In this document: positions 22,684 through 30,848 of the stretch, in pieces
Layout: each line of letters begins with the position of its first letter
Numbering within the stretch: position 1 is the first letter of the stretch
Virus record (IMG/VR): IMGVR_UViG_3300033233_000975
Span: 1 to 38,928 of that record
DNA length: 38,928 nt
From: a virus
Strand: one strand, 5' to 3'
Made by a program: the position numbers and the translations under genes
The notes under the pieces: generated by a model
The model's input: only the letters and a program-made list of their open reading frames with translations
Told to the model about the DNA's origin: nothing
Databases searched by the model: none

Positions 22684-22692
22684 ATCTTTATA

Positions 22693-22995
22693 TTACCACC
22701 TTTTAATGGTATATGTGATTGAGATTCCAAATCTTAAATCAGGTTGGTTTCCATTTATGTAATAGTTGGCTCCTGCCCAAGTTCCAAAAGACCACTTTTT
22801 AATATTGTAGTTAAGATTCAAAGATGACCAACCATTAGATTGGTATGTGGCTCCCTTTGGTTTAATATTTGATACATTAACATATCCAACACTTGTGCTT
22901 AAAACCCAAGGTTTTATTGGTTTAGGTATGCATTGACCATAAACTGTATAACTAAATAGAGTTAATATAATACACGTTATTATTTTTTTAATCAT
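22693..22995 (-). CDS. Exported small beta-strand protein, 100 aa
   Basis: N-terminal signal peptide MIKKIITCIILTLFSYTVYG with a likely cleavage before QCIPK, the Bacteroidetes style (…YGQ). The mature part is a run of alternating beta strands (STSVGYVNVS, SSLNLNYNIKKWSFGTWAG, FGISITYTIKRW), like a piece of an outer-membrane barrel or a small lipocalin-like fold. It lies 10 nt before the holin-like gene. It might change the host surface after infection or assist lysis at the outer membrane. Confidence 0.6.
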   Translation of the reverse strand: MIKKIITCIILTLFSYTVYGQCIPKPIKPWVLSTSVGYVNVSNIKPKGATYQSNGWSSLNLNYNIKKWSFGTWAGANYYINGNQPDLRFGISITYTIKRW

Positions 22996-23019
22996 AGTTT
23001 TATTTTTTTGAGTCTTGTG

Positions 23020-23106
23020 TTACATATTTAATACCCATAATTGTTCTTTTAGTTTAGATAAGAATGTGTCATCGAATCCTGAAATTGGGGTTATGTTTTC
23101 CGGCAT
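23020..23106 (-). CDS. Possible 28-aa peptide
   Basis: MPENITPISGFDDTFLSKLKEQLW, ending VLNM, fits between two genes on the same strand. No ribosome site or motif supports it; only the clean spacing does. Confidence 0.3.
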   Translation of the reverse strand: MPENITPISGFDDTFLSKLKEQLWVLNM

Positions 23107-23139
23107 AATGTTTATTTTAATTATAAATACTTCTAAAAC

Positions 23140-23163
23140 AAAAAACCCCCAAGTAAGGAGGTT
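23140..23163 (-). terminator. Terminator after the acidic 110-aa gene
   Basis: Minus-strand AACCTCC...GGGGGTT followed by six T, 7 nt after the stop at 23170. Confidence 0.7.
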
Positions 23164-23169
23164 GTTATT

Positions 23170-23502
23170 TTAAAAAAATTCTGCAGTAGGTAATTTATTT
23201 GGGTAGATTAAGTAGTATTCATTTAAAAACGACATAATTTCGTCTTCATCTAATGGGTCTCCAAAATCATCATTAAATAAACCCTCAAATCCATCATCAT
23301 CCTCATCTTCTTCAAATAAATCCCTTAAAGGACTTATTTTAAAGTCTTCAAAGTTATACCCGAATGATTGGGTCTCACTTATTTGTATTTGGTCTGTTCT
23401 AATCTCGTCTTCACTGTCTATCGTTAACCTAAAAGTAATTTCTAAAGTTTCTGATGATTCATTTATAAAAAACGAAACCAATTCTTTAATTTCCATGTTC
23501 AA
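23170..23502 (-). CDS. Acidic protein of unknown function, 110 aa
   Basis: Beta-rich first half (ETLEITFRLTIDSEDEI), then an acidic run (FEEDEDDDGFEGLFNDDFGD) and FLNEYYLIYPNKLP. Its acidic block resembles that of the adjacent 189-aa protein, so the two may come from a common compositional source. Function unknown. Confidence 0.5.
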   Translation of the reverse strand: MNMEIKELVSFFINESSETLEITFRLTIDSEDEIRTDQIQISETQSFGYNFEDFKISPLRDLFEEDEDDDGFEGLFNDDFGDPLDEDEIMSFLNEYYLIYPNKLPTAEFF

Positions 23503-23557
23503 ATGTTTAATTTAGTTTATAACAAAGAAATATCTTATTTTTTATAAAAAGACAAAA

Positions 23558-24127
23558 TTAGTTATATTTTTTTAGTCTATTAAACATATCTAATGATTCA
23601 TGAATTTTAAATGATATGTCACCTTTTTCTTCATCATCAAAGTTTCCACCGAATAAACGGTCTTCAAAATCATCCTCATTATCACTATTATCTTCAAAAT
23701 CACTATAAACATCTTCAAGTTCAAAATCATCTTCAGGACTAACTAAAAATTCAGTTTCCTCTTCATCATCAATATCAAAGGTGCCTTGAGACAAATCATC
23801 TTCTCCGTCTCCAATCATATCTAATTGTTCACCAACACTTACCATGTATCCTTCTTCCTCTTCTTCACTTTCAAAGGTGTCTTCACCTTCGTAAGCAGAA
23901 CCTGGAGATATATGAGATTGTTCATTAATACCCATATTTTTGTAAGTACTAACAACACCTTTATTATTAACGGTTATACCTTGTTTATCGTTAGCAAAGT
24001 CTTGAACATATAACGGTTGTGTATTTGGTTGAGAGTAGTTTGTAACATAACCATCATAAACTTCTTTATGTTGGTCAAGAATGTTAGTTTTCTCTTCATT
24101 TGTCATTTTAAAAAAATATGCGTTCAT
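23558..24127 (-). CDS. Acidic protein with NILDQHK leader, probable structural or head protein
   Basis: 189 aa from MNAYFFKMTNEEK; an ATG at 24181 would add 18 residues of AT-rich sequence (FTLNNIFIRKTI) and is unlikely, and the second Met (24106) is an alternative. NEEKTNILDQHKEVYDGY is a helical leader, followed by FANDKQGITVNNKGVVSTY and a long Asp/Glu-rich region (about 85-165). The C-terminus IHESLDMFNRLKKYN again has the E..D...RLK pattern of the leader motif. The acidic core could mimic DNA or act as a scaffold. Inference only. Confidence 0.5.
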   Translation of the reverse strand: MNAYFFKMTNEEKTNILDQHKEVYDGYVTNYSQPNTQPLYVQDFANDKQGITVNNKGVVSTYKNMGINEQSHISPGSAYEGEDTFESEEEEEGYMVSVGEQLDMIGDGEDDLSQGTFDIDDEEETEFLVSPEDDFELEDVYSDFEDNSDNEDDFEDRLFGGNFDDEEKGDISFKIHESLDMFNRLKKYN

Positions 24128-24187
24128 AGTTATTGTTTTTCTTATAAATATATTGTTTAATGTGAATATTTTTAGTATCATTATAAT

Positions 24188-24478
24188 ATGACAATAGATA
24201 TAGACGAATATGCTGAAGGGGCCATACTTTTAGATGGTTTAGATAGCGCAATAATTGGAATTGTTGAGGAATTTGGTAACGGTAGAAGAATTCTATATTC
24301 AAAACAAATAATATTAGATATACTCCAAGAGAGAGACGGAATGACCATGGGTGAAGCTGAGGAGTTCTACGATTTTAATATTATCGGATTACACGCGGGA
24401 GACCAAAATGCCGTTTTTTTAGACTTATTTGTTAATCCTGTTGTTAAAGATGGTGTTTGGGAATATGAGTTAAAATAA
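24188..24478 (+). CDS. Small conserved phage protein, 96 aa
   Basis: Residues about 18-62: SAIIGIVEEFGNGRRILYS then DGMTMGEAEEFYDFNIIG, and GDQNAVFLDLFV. The pattern ...ALIG....F......AVYD....I..L...DGM...EA.E...FN..G is common in T4-like and other phages. Function unknown. It overlaps the 3' end of the convergent DUF4314-like gene by 9 nt. Confidence 0.6.
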   Translation: MTIDIDEYAEGAILLDGLDSAIIGIVEEFGNGRRILYSKQIILDILQERDGMTMGEAEEFYDFNIIGLHAGDQNAVFLDLFVNPVVKDGVWEYELK

Positions 24479-25078
24479 CATCATATAATTCTGAAGTACT
24501 TTAAACGCGTATCTTTTTATATTTCGGTTAACATTTTCTAAACTATCTTCTTTACCTTCATTTTCAAGAACGTTCATAACACCTATTATCATTTCAGATT
24601 TTGCTTGGTCCGCCATTTCCAACACTTTTTCAAAGGCGTCTTCGTTATGTATGTCTTTGTATTTGAATTCATGTTCAATTCTTTCTCGACCTAACCATAG
24701 GTAATCAGCTGCGTCAAACATATTAACAATACTAGATTCTCTAACCGCTAATAGATACTTTTGTAAGAATTTCATATTAAAGTTCTTAAATACATCAATA
24801 TTTTTTAATAAATTAAGATTTTTTTCATATTCACCCTCAACAACTTTTTTTTTAATGGTTCTTTTAGCAATCATACTTTCTTCAGTATCCCAAATGTCAA
24901 CACTACTAATCAATGCTAAAGAACTACCATTATCCCAGTTAACATTATATTGGTCATCACCAAATACTTTAGAATGAGATTTAACAGTACCAGCAGTTCC
25001 AATAGGTACCGCAGAAAATTCGTCCTCCATATGTAGGACAACTACTCTATCACCAGGTTTTAATTCAGGATTAATCAT
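24470..25078 (-). CDS. DUF4314-like N-terminal domain protein, 202 aa
   Basis: Residues ~5-65 form a small beta-barrel: LKPGDRVVVLHMEDEFSAVP then IGTAGTVKS and NVNWDNGSSLALIS, the DUF4314/KOW-like pattern. The remaining ~130 residues are helical (AADYLWLGRERIEHEFKY, FEKVLEMADQAKSEMI). KOW-type domains bind nucleic acids or proteins; the function here is unknown. Confidence 0.65.
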   Translation of the reverse strand: MINPELKPGDRVVVLHMEDEFSAVPIGTAGTVKSHSKVFGDDQYNVNWDNGSSLALISSVDIWDTEESMIAKRTIKKKVVEGEYEKNLNLLKNIDVFKNFNMKFLQKYLLAVRESSIVNMFDAADYLWLGRERIEHEFKYKDIHNEDAFEKVLEMADQAKSEMIIGVMNVLENEGKEDSLENVNRNIKRYAFKVLQNYMMLF

Positions 25079-25130
25079 AAATTTTACAACTCAATTTAAT
25101 AATAAATATAATTAAAGTATTTATTGTTCA

Positions 25131-25766
25131 ATGGGAGCAACTTTATTAATAAACGAAAATCAAAAAAGAATTATATTACGAGAATCCGTTAATAACGAAT
25201 TTGGTGATATGGTAAAACAAAATTATAAATTTGTTAAAGACGTTTTAAAAATGTCGTCACAACAAATGGGTATGAATTTTGAATTCTTATTTACATGGGG
25301 AGCAAGTATTGGAGGTTTTGTTGGTCCTTTAAATGAGTTTATTGCGGGTAAATACCCAAATGTTTCTGATGTGGAAATGAGTTTAATATTAACAGGAATT
25401 ATTGCAACGTTCTATATGAACAATAAAGAGATGATTCAAAAAATATTAGAGAAAATTAAATCTGAGGGATTATCCAAAGAATTTAAAACAGGTTTAAATA
25501 AGGCCAATCAATTAAAAAGTACTTTTGTTGATTTTATGCAAGGTTTAAACCTCACATTACACTCAGTCACTAATATAATGAGTTACACATTCATTATCCC
25601 ATTAATACCTATGGTTTATAGTGCCGTTACTTCAGGGACATTTAAATCTGGTGATGTTAAAGAAATTGCCATTAGATTATCTTCTTTTGGTGTCTTAACA
25701 GTCTCGGGTATTATTATTAAAGAATTATTTTCTAAATTAATTAGAGTTTTTAAAGAAAAAAATTAA
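25131..25766 (+). CDS. Membrane protein with head-targeting-like leader, 211 aa
   Basis: The N-terminus MGATLLINENQKRIILRESV has the shared leader with INE and LRE sites. Hydrophobic helices follow at about 50-70, 82-95, 150-165 and 180-200 (ASIGGFVGPLNEF, IIPLIPMVYSAV, LTVSGIIIKELF). It may be packed in the virion and inserted in the host membrane, or a simple membrane protein. No homologue recognised. Confidence 0.5.
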   Translation: MGATLLINENQKRIILRESVNNEFGDMVKQNYKFVKDVLKMSSQQMGMNFEFLFTWGASIGGFVGPLNEFIAGKYPNVSDVEMSLILTGIIATFYMNNKEMIQKILEKIKSEGLSKEFKTGLNKANQLKSTFVDFMQGLNLTLHSVTNIMSYTFIIPLIPMVYSAVTSGTFKSGDVKEIAIRLSSFGVLTVSGIIIKELFSKLIRVFKEKN

Positions 25767-25772
25767 AGATAG

Positions 25773-26783
25773 TTATCTTTTAAAATTTAAAATCTTATCT
25801 ATTACTATTTTTTCTTCATCATCGGTTAAACCGTGAATATCTTTGTGGGTTCTAAACCAATCATTAACTACAGAACTAAATGGCACTTTCCTTAGTTTGG
25901 CGAGTCTTTTAAATCCTGCGTATTGCGCCGGTATTTCATGTTCTTGAGTATAATAAACTAATGAGTCTTTAGTGTCAGCATCACTCCTATCCTCAAATTC
26001 TCCCCTATAATTCTGATGACCGTGTTCTAATTCATGAGCCAACACCTCATTTAACTCACCAATCAAATTGTAAACATATTCTTTAAATCTATTAGGATTA
26101 AATATTATAATAATCTCAACTACATCTTCCTCAGAAGAGTAATATCCATTCATCTGATAATCTTTAATATTACCGCTAGTTTTTAATGTTAATTCTACAT
26201 CAAAAGAAAATGGTAAATTAGTAAATTCGTATGATTCATCTTCTTTAGGTAAATAAAATAAACCCTTTTTACCTTCTTTAACTTTATATATGATATCTCT
26301 AACTACTGTTTTTAAAGCAACTCTACTCATTCTACCTTCATTCACTGTTTTTAAAGCAACTCTACTCATTCTACCTTCATTCATTGTTAATGGTTTTTTT
26401 CTCAAATCTAATTTAATATCCCAAATAGTAATTAGACTATCTTCATTATCAAATAATTTAATAACCGAAGAAATATAAGATTCTAAACTAGAATAAAAAT
26501 GATATAAATTATTTTTAAAAAATTGATATTGATTACCCCCAAGATAATTATTGTCTGAAAGAATTAATCTAGATAATCTATCATTTAATCCAATAATAGT
26601 AACCCCAACTTTTAAATAGTCGTAGTATTCACCAACACTAATCATTTCTTTGTACCCTAAAAACTCAATCTTAAAGTCAATATTTACATTTGTGTCGATA
26701 CCATTAATTAATATTCCATTATAATTAAATACCCTATTGGAAATTGTCTTATTTATTTTTTCTATTTGTTGTGGGTTTAACAT
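25773..26783 (-). CDS. HExxH metalloprotease (gluzincin-like), 336 aa
   Basis: Residues ~245-290 carry LAHELEHGHQ (H250, E251, H254) and, 27-29 residues on, QEHEIPAQYA (E281 or E283), which fits the third zinc ligand of gluzincins. The first 230 residues are beta-rich and unknown. Around residues 134-159 a 13-residue block, NEGRMSRVALKTV, is repeated exactly because of a 39-bp tandem duplication. Such small metalloproteases are recurrent in large phages; the target is unknown. Confidence 0.7.
   Translation of the reverse strand: MLNPQQIEKINKTISNRVFNYNGILINGIDTNVNIDFKIEFLGYKEMISVGEYYDYLKVGVTIIGLNDRLSRLILSDNNYLGGNQYQFFKNNLYHFYSSLESYISSVIKLFDNEDSLITIWDIKLDLRKKPLTMNEGRMSRVALKTVNEGRMSRVALKTVVRDIIYKVKEGKKGLFYLPKEDESYEFTNLPFSFDVELTLKTSGNIKDYQMNGYYSSEEDVVEIIIIFNPNRFKEYVYNLIGELNEVLAHELEHGHQNYRGEFEDRSDADTKDSLVYYTQEHEIPAQYAGFKRLAKLRKVPFSSVVNDWFRTHKDIHGLTDDEEKIVIDKILNFKR
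26305..26382 (-). repeat. Perfect 39-bp tandem duplication inside the gluzincin gene
   Basis: 26305-26343 and 26344-26382 are identical, which keeps the frame and repeats NEGRMSRVALKTV. Perfect identity indicates a recent event. Confidence 0.9.
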
Positions 26784-26852
26784 ATGATATAAATACTTTT
26801 CTTTACGTTTAACGTTTTTTTTCTTATAATTTACTTAAATAAACGGAATAAT

Positions 26853-27011
26853 ATGTGTGATTATCAAAAAATTATTAAGTGGATTGAGGAACAACAAACC
26901 CAATTTCCCGAAGAAAATTTAGAGGATTCACAGGTTTATGCTTACACAACCTTAGAAATGGTTAAAAGACAAATAGAAATTTTTGCAAATGAAAAAAACA
27001 AAAGTATTTAA
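26853..27011 (+). CDS. Small unknown protein, 52 aa
   Basis: MCDYQKIIKWIEEQQTQFPE, then EDSQVYAYTTLEMVKRQIEIF and a Lys-rich end. Helical and soluble. It lies before the 67-aa membrane protein on the same strand. Confidence 0.5.
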   Translation: MCDYQKIIKWIEEQQTQFPEENLEDSQVYAYTTLEMVKRQIEIFANEKNKSI

Positions 27012-27077
27012 TTTTGTAAATCGTAACTAAGTACCTGAAGACAAATTAAAAAACCCTTTTTGAAATCAAATTATAAT

Positions 27078-27281
27078 ATGAAAAAATTTTTAATATTTTT
27101 AACTTTAGTTGTTAGAATCTATATTGCAACTAAAATACTTATTTTATTATACCTAACTTATTTAAATCCTGACCCACATACGATATCAGAACTAACTTGG
27201 TGGATTTACTTTTTAGTTTTTGATATTTGGTTACAACTTATCCTACCGAAACCAACGGAGGATGATAAATCGGAGGAGTAA
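27078..27281 (+). CDS. Small two-helix membrane protein, 67 aa
   Basis: MKKFLIFLTLVVRIYIATKI begins the first membrane helix; a second follows at about 42-58 (WIYFLVFDIWLQLIL); the end KPTEDDKSEE is acidic. A TTG at 27060 is in frame but the ATG at 27078 is preferred. It stops one base before the convergent stop of PPK2. Possibly a lysis or envelope accessory protein. Confidence 0.55.
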   Translation: MKKFLIFLTLVVRIYIATKILILLYLTYLNPDPHTISELTWWIYFLVFDIWLQLILPKPTEDDKSEE

Positions 27282-28400
27282 TTACTTAGGGTTTAAAACT
27301 GAAAGGGCTTCAGGGTAATATTGGTTTAATATTTTTTTATTTTTATCTTCATAAGGTATATTTTGGAGTACATACCTGATTGAATTTAATCCTGAGATTT
27401 TTTTATCGTTTGAATCAATAACAACCCAAGGATTATTAACTGTTGATGTTTTATCAAATAATTTTTCTTTAAATTCTGTAAATCTATCCCAAAGGTCTTG
27501 CATTTTTTCATCATTAGGGGAATACTTCCAATACTTAAGTTGAGATTTTTGTCTCATGTCAAATCTATTTTGTTGAGTTTCTTTTTCTATCGAGAACCAC
27601 AATTTAAATAAAAAATTACTATCTTTAACTAAATCTTCTTCAAACCCCTCAACATTGTCCATAAAATTTTCATATTCTTCAGGATTACCATAACCCATAA
27701 CTGGTTCAATAAGACCTCTGTTATACCAACTTCTATCAAATAAATTTATTTTACCTTTTTGAATTTGACTTCTGTACCTGTCCCACCAATTTTTTCTTTC
27801 TTCAGGTGTTGGTATTCCAAGGGCAATTATATTATAATTTCTTGGGTTCATGTTTTCGGTAAATTTTTTAATAGTTGACCCTTTACCCGCAGAATCTCTA
27901 CCCTCAAAAACAATGATTACCGTTTTTCCAGTTTTATTTAGCCACTCTTGAAGTTTTAATAACTCAATTTGTAAATAATATAACTCTTCTTTATACACTT
28001 TTTTAGGTACAACTGATGGTTCTTGTGGTTCAAATGAAAATTCGTCGTTAGTTTCAGGTTTACCTATGTTAATATGAGAATGTCTTTTTTCTAAAGATTT
28101 GATTAATTCGATAAAAAATTCGGATAAATTTAATTTTCTATTACCTTTTAACTTTAATAATTTAATCATACCTCTTTCTAATAATCCAAAATCTATTAAA
28201 TTTTCTTTGGCAAATTGTTGAATTTTATTTAAATTTATTTTATTTTCACTATTATATAATCGGTTGAACTGTAATAAATCAACAATTCTTTTTAAATAAT
28301 ATTCGTTTTTATTATCAGGTTCAGATTCAATAATAACCTTATTAGGGGTAAACCCCATTAAGTTAGTTATTCTATATATGTTAGACTCAATTAGTTTCAT
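27282..28400 (-). CDS. ppk2: Polyphosphate kinase 2 (PPK2) with extra N-terminal domain
   Basis: 372 aa. The PPK2 core (about 135-355) is complete: Walker A FEGRDSAGKGST (167-174 core), the GIPTPEE.K..W..R segment, Walker B FDRSWYNR (221-228) and the lid RFDMRQKSQLKYWKYSP (279-295). PPK2 moves phosphate between polyphosphate and nucleotides and usually makes NTP or NDP from polyphosphate. The first ~130 residues are not part of the family: MKLIESNIYRITNLMG is a leader of the type described under the findings, followed by VIIESE and a helical region. The start overlaps the stop of the upstream membrane gene (ATGA). Confidence 0.9.
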   Translation of the reverse strand: MKLIESNIYRITNLMGFTPNKVIIESEPDNKNEYYLKRIVDLLQFNRLYNSENKINLNKIQQFAKENLIDFGLLERGMIKLLKLKGNRKLNLSEFFIELIKSLEKRHSHINIGKPETNDEFSFEPQEPSVVPKKVYKEELYYLQIELLKLQEWLNKTGKTVIIVFEGRDSAGKGSTIKKFTENMNPRNYNIIALGIPTPEERKNWWDRYRSQIQKGKINLFDRSWYNRGLIEPVMGYGNPEEYENFMDNVEGFEEDLVKDSNFLFKLWFSIEKETQQNRFDMRQKSQLKYWKYSPNDEKMQDLWDRFTEFKEKLFDKTSTVNNPWVVIDSNDKKISGLNSIRYVLQNIPYEDKNKKILNQYYPEALSVLNPK

Positions 28401-28618
28401 TTAGATAATTTTCGAAAATAAAAGTATAATCCAAAGAATAGACCCGAAATACAATACAAAATTAAATTGGCGTATAAGATACTTCCTGTTACAGTAATAA
28501 GATAGTATTGGACGGCATCGAATCCAAATGGATTGAAGAACATGGCCAACATTAAAAATTTTACCGAAAGATTTCCTAAAAATATCTTTCTCCAAGTTTT
28601 TATAGGTACAATCATCAT
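28397..28618 (-). CDS. Small membrane protein coupled to PPK2, 73 aa
   Basis: Two membrane helices (about 13-33, FLGNLSVKFLMLAMFFNP; about 48-65, ANLILYCISGLFFGLYFYF) with a basic end RKLSK. Its TGA overlaps the PPK2 ATG, so the two are translationally coupled. Another frame (28401-28679) exists but is less protein-like. Confidence 0.55.
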   Translation of the reverse strand: MMIVPIKTWRKIFLGNLSVKFLMLAMFFNPFGFDAVQYYLITVTGSILYANLILYCISGLFFGLYFYFRKLSK

Positions 28619-28727
28619 CCATAGTATTGTATTTAAAATTTATGTCTTTTAGACTTATTTTACTATAAATATAGGCCATTACAAATAATTACATTTATCT
28701 TAATATTTATAGTGTAAAGAAAACAAA

Positions 28728-29234
28728 ATGGCAAGAATTATAATTGACGAAAAAAAACTTCGTATGACAATTAGACAACATATTTTAGAACAAACGGAAA
28801 TTGAGTCTAAAGAGCAAAAACCAAGATGTGTCGCTGGGAATGTAATTCCTTTGGATGACATCGTGGGTCCAGCTAAAAGTTTCCAAAACTACTCAAATAA
28901 AATCTACAAAAGAGAAGGTGGTATCAATGGAATGGTTGATACGTTAGATATGTTAAGGACTTTAAGACTACACCCTGACACAATTAGTGATGGTGGAGAA
29001 CATTTAGCATATAACTTAATGAACCATATTAATGGTTTTAGAAAAAAGAATTATTTTGACGAGACTAATAATGGTTGTATTCAAGCGATGGATAAAGTGA
29101 TTGAACTTTATAAAGAAAACGAACACGGAGAAGAATTAGTTAAAGATATTGAAAAAGTACTTGGTCATCCTGACCCAACATCTAGAGCTAAAGAATATCT
29201 TAAAAGATGCTTAGTTTTAGTTAAAGAAAAATAA
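28728..29234 (+). CDS. Head-targeting-type leader protein, 168 aa
   Basis: MARIIIDEKKLRMTIRQHIL, continuing LEQTE, is a typical Arg-rich leader with an IxDE/LxE site at about residue 22. The rest (CVAGNVIPLDDIV, YSNKIYKREGGINGMVDTLD, KDIEKVLGHPDPTSRAKEYL) is soluble and helical with two Cys. No named family. It is alone on the plus strand and followed by a strong terminator. Confidence 0.55.
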   Translation: MARIIIDEKKLRMTIRQHILEQTEIESKEQKPRCVAGNVIPLDDIVGPAKSFQNYSNKIYKREGGINGMVDTLDMLRTLRLHPDTISDGGEHLAYNLMNHINGFRKKNYFDETNNGCIQAMDKVIELYKENEHGEELVKDIEKVLGHPDPTSRAKEYLKRCLVLVKEK

Positions 29235-29282
29235 TCCCCAAGTTGGGGACGTTTAGGACCGTTACTGTCATGGTAACACATT

Positions 29283-29318
29283 AAAGGGGAAGTTCGCTAC
29301 TATCCCCTTTTTTATTTT
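29283..29318 (+). terminator. Terminator of the 168-aa gene
   Basis: AAAGGGGA (29283-29290) pairs with TCCCCTTT (29303-29310), then a T run. Confidence 0.8.
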
Positions 29319-29339
29319 GGTTTAATCATTATGGATAAT

Positions 29340-30161
29340 TTACGATAATAATGAATAATATTCTTTAAAGTGTTTTATACGGTCTTGGAGTCCCAAAATT
29401 CCACCATTCACTCTTTTTGTAACCGCAGTTACTGTAGCATCATCCGCTCCTTTATCACAAATAACCCATAACTTATTTGAATCAAAGAAAAACCCTGCAG
29501 ACGCTAATGGGTATTTTGTTGCAACCAAATCAGGATTTGCAACCGTATCTTCACCAATAAACTTAGCGAAGTTTGTATAGTTTGCTTTACCTGTTAATTG
29601 GATATAACCTCTACCTCTAAATTTGAAACCTTCTTTGGTTGTTTCATCACCATTACCCATTCTACTACCGTAAACTTTTGAAGCAATTTTTTCAGGGTTT
29701 CTTGCGTAAGATTCTGAAAGATTTCCAGGGAAATATTTTGGGAATATTTTTTTAAGACCATCCGCAGAATAATTTAAATTTTCACTAACCGCTTTAAATC
29801 CACCACTTTCATGACCACATTGTGCCAAGAAATGAGATAATCTTAATGAGTTAGTTATGTTAAATTTTACCGCAGTCTCAGGGATTTGCGCAATAACCGA
29901 ATCAGGAATATGTCCTTTTAATTTTTCTAAGTTTAATGGTCCTCCTTTTGGGATAACAACGTCTTCTTTTATTACTTTACTACCAAACATTTTACTCCAA
30001 GTACCGTCTCCAACTATACCATCGGCAGTTAATCCGTTTGCGGATTGCCATTCTTTTACTTTAGTTTCAGTTCCAGAACCAAAATCACCGTCAGCCGTTA
30101 GACCCAATTTTGATTGTAATTTTTTAACGTCTTCACTTTTAGACCCTTTTTTTAATAACAT
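29340..30161 (-). CDS. GH19 endolysin with N-terminal peptidoglycan-binding domain
   Basis: 273 aa. PG_binding_1 domain (about 1-62: GSKSEDVKKLQSKLGLTADG, then WQSANGLTADGIVGDGTW) followed by a GH19 muramidase/chitinase-type domain: HESGGF with E118 as catalytic acid, SENLNYSA with E127 as second acid, and FRGRGYIQLTGK (181-192). It should cut glycan strands of peptidoglycan. No signal peptide, so release depends on a holin. A second, very different GH19 gene lies at 36730. Confidence 0.9.
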   Translation of the reverse strand: MLLKKGSKSEDVKKLQSKLGLTADGDFGSGTETKVKEWQSANGLTADGIVGDGTWSKMFGSKVIKEDVVIPKGGPLNLEKLKGHIPDSVIAQIPETAVKFNITNSLRLSHFLAQCGHESGGFKAVSENLNYSADGLKKIFPKYFPGNLSESYARNPEKIASKVYGSRMGNGDETTKEGFKFRGRGYIQLTGKANYTNFAKFIGEDTVANPDLVATKYPLASAGFFFDSNKLWVICDKGADDATVTAVTKRVNGGILGLQDRIKHFKEYYSLLS

Positions 30162-30181
30162 TTTTTTTAATTTAATTTAGT

Positions 30182-30604
30182 TTATTTTAATTTTTTAATC
30201 CTTAGGATTTCAACCCCCTTACCTCTATTTTTTAATGTAACTTCATTCTCATTCGGATACAGGATATTGTTATGAATGGTACTATTAACGTCAATTAATT
30301 CTTTGTTGGCAATTACCGTCATTATAAAATATTTGTCGTCATATCCGGTTAAGTAAGAATGTGAGCCCACTAAATCTTTTTGACTTGTTGAGTAATGAGA
30401 ACCAGGGTAAGTTGTGTTGATATTATTTTCATCATCAATTACAACTATTCGATATAATTTTACAGGGTTAGGTAAATTTTCAACATATTTAACTAAACTA
30501 CTCAACTCAAATTGAGAGTCCTCATAATTAAACCCCATATCTTTTAATGCGTTTAACATTAATTTTTTATTAACACTTTCCTTAATAATGTTTAATAGTT
30601 TCAT
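30182..30604 (-). CDS. Candidate mono-ADP-ribosyltransferase (R-S-E class)
   Basis: 140 aa. After a leader MKLLNIIKESVNKKLMLNAL come the ART landmarks in the right order: KLYRIVV (Arg52), HYSTSQKDL (STS, 72-74) and YPNENEVTL (E119-x-E121), with a final beta strand GVEILRIKKL. R, S-T-S and ExE are the catalytic set of ADP-ribosyltransferases, and NEVTL is typical of the last motif. T4 Alt and ModA are ARTs, and Alt is packed in the head and injected; the leader suggests the same here. The target protein is unknown. The call rests on motifs only. Confidence 0.6.
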   Translation of the reverse strand: MKLLNIIKESVNKKLMLNALKDMGFNYEDSQFELSSLVKYVENLPNPVKLYRIVVIDDENNINTTYPGSHYSTSQKDLVGSHSYLTGYDDKYFIMTVIANKELIDVNSTIHNNILYPNENEVTLKNRGKGVEILRIKKLK

Positions 30605-30633
30605 ATTAATAAATATAAAAAAAGTGGATTATA

Positions 30634-30828
30634 TTATAACCCACTTAGTTTTGTTCTCTTAACGCCATTAGTAACTGGCGGTTTTTTATATTTTATCTCA
30701 ACCTCATAAGGGTTAATCATACTTATTTTTGAATTATATTTCCAAATACTAATCGTATCTTCATCTTCGTAGACACGTTCCCATTTTTTATATTCAATTT
30801 CGTTTTTATTTATTGATTTCTTAATCAT
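30634..30828 (-). CDS. Small unknown basic protein, 64 aa
   Basis: Starts MIKKSINKNEIEYKKWERVY. A start at 30843 is possible but falls inside the -7 box TATCTTTA (30833-30840), so 30828 is used. Highly charged; C-terminus KPPVTNGVKRTKLSGL. Function unknown. Confidence 0.5.
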   Translation of the reverse strand: MIKKSINKNEIEYKKWERVYEDEDTISIWKYNSKISMINPYEVEIKYKKPPVTNGVKRTKLSGL

Positions 30829-30848
30829 ACAGTAAAGATACAAAATTT

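Noticed and set aside
28401-28679. Alternative 92-codon frame upstream of PPK2
   Set aside because: It overlaps the two-helix membrane gene in another frame and lacks a coherent hydrophobic or globular pattern; the coupled frame fits better.
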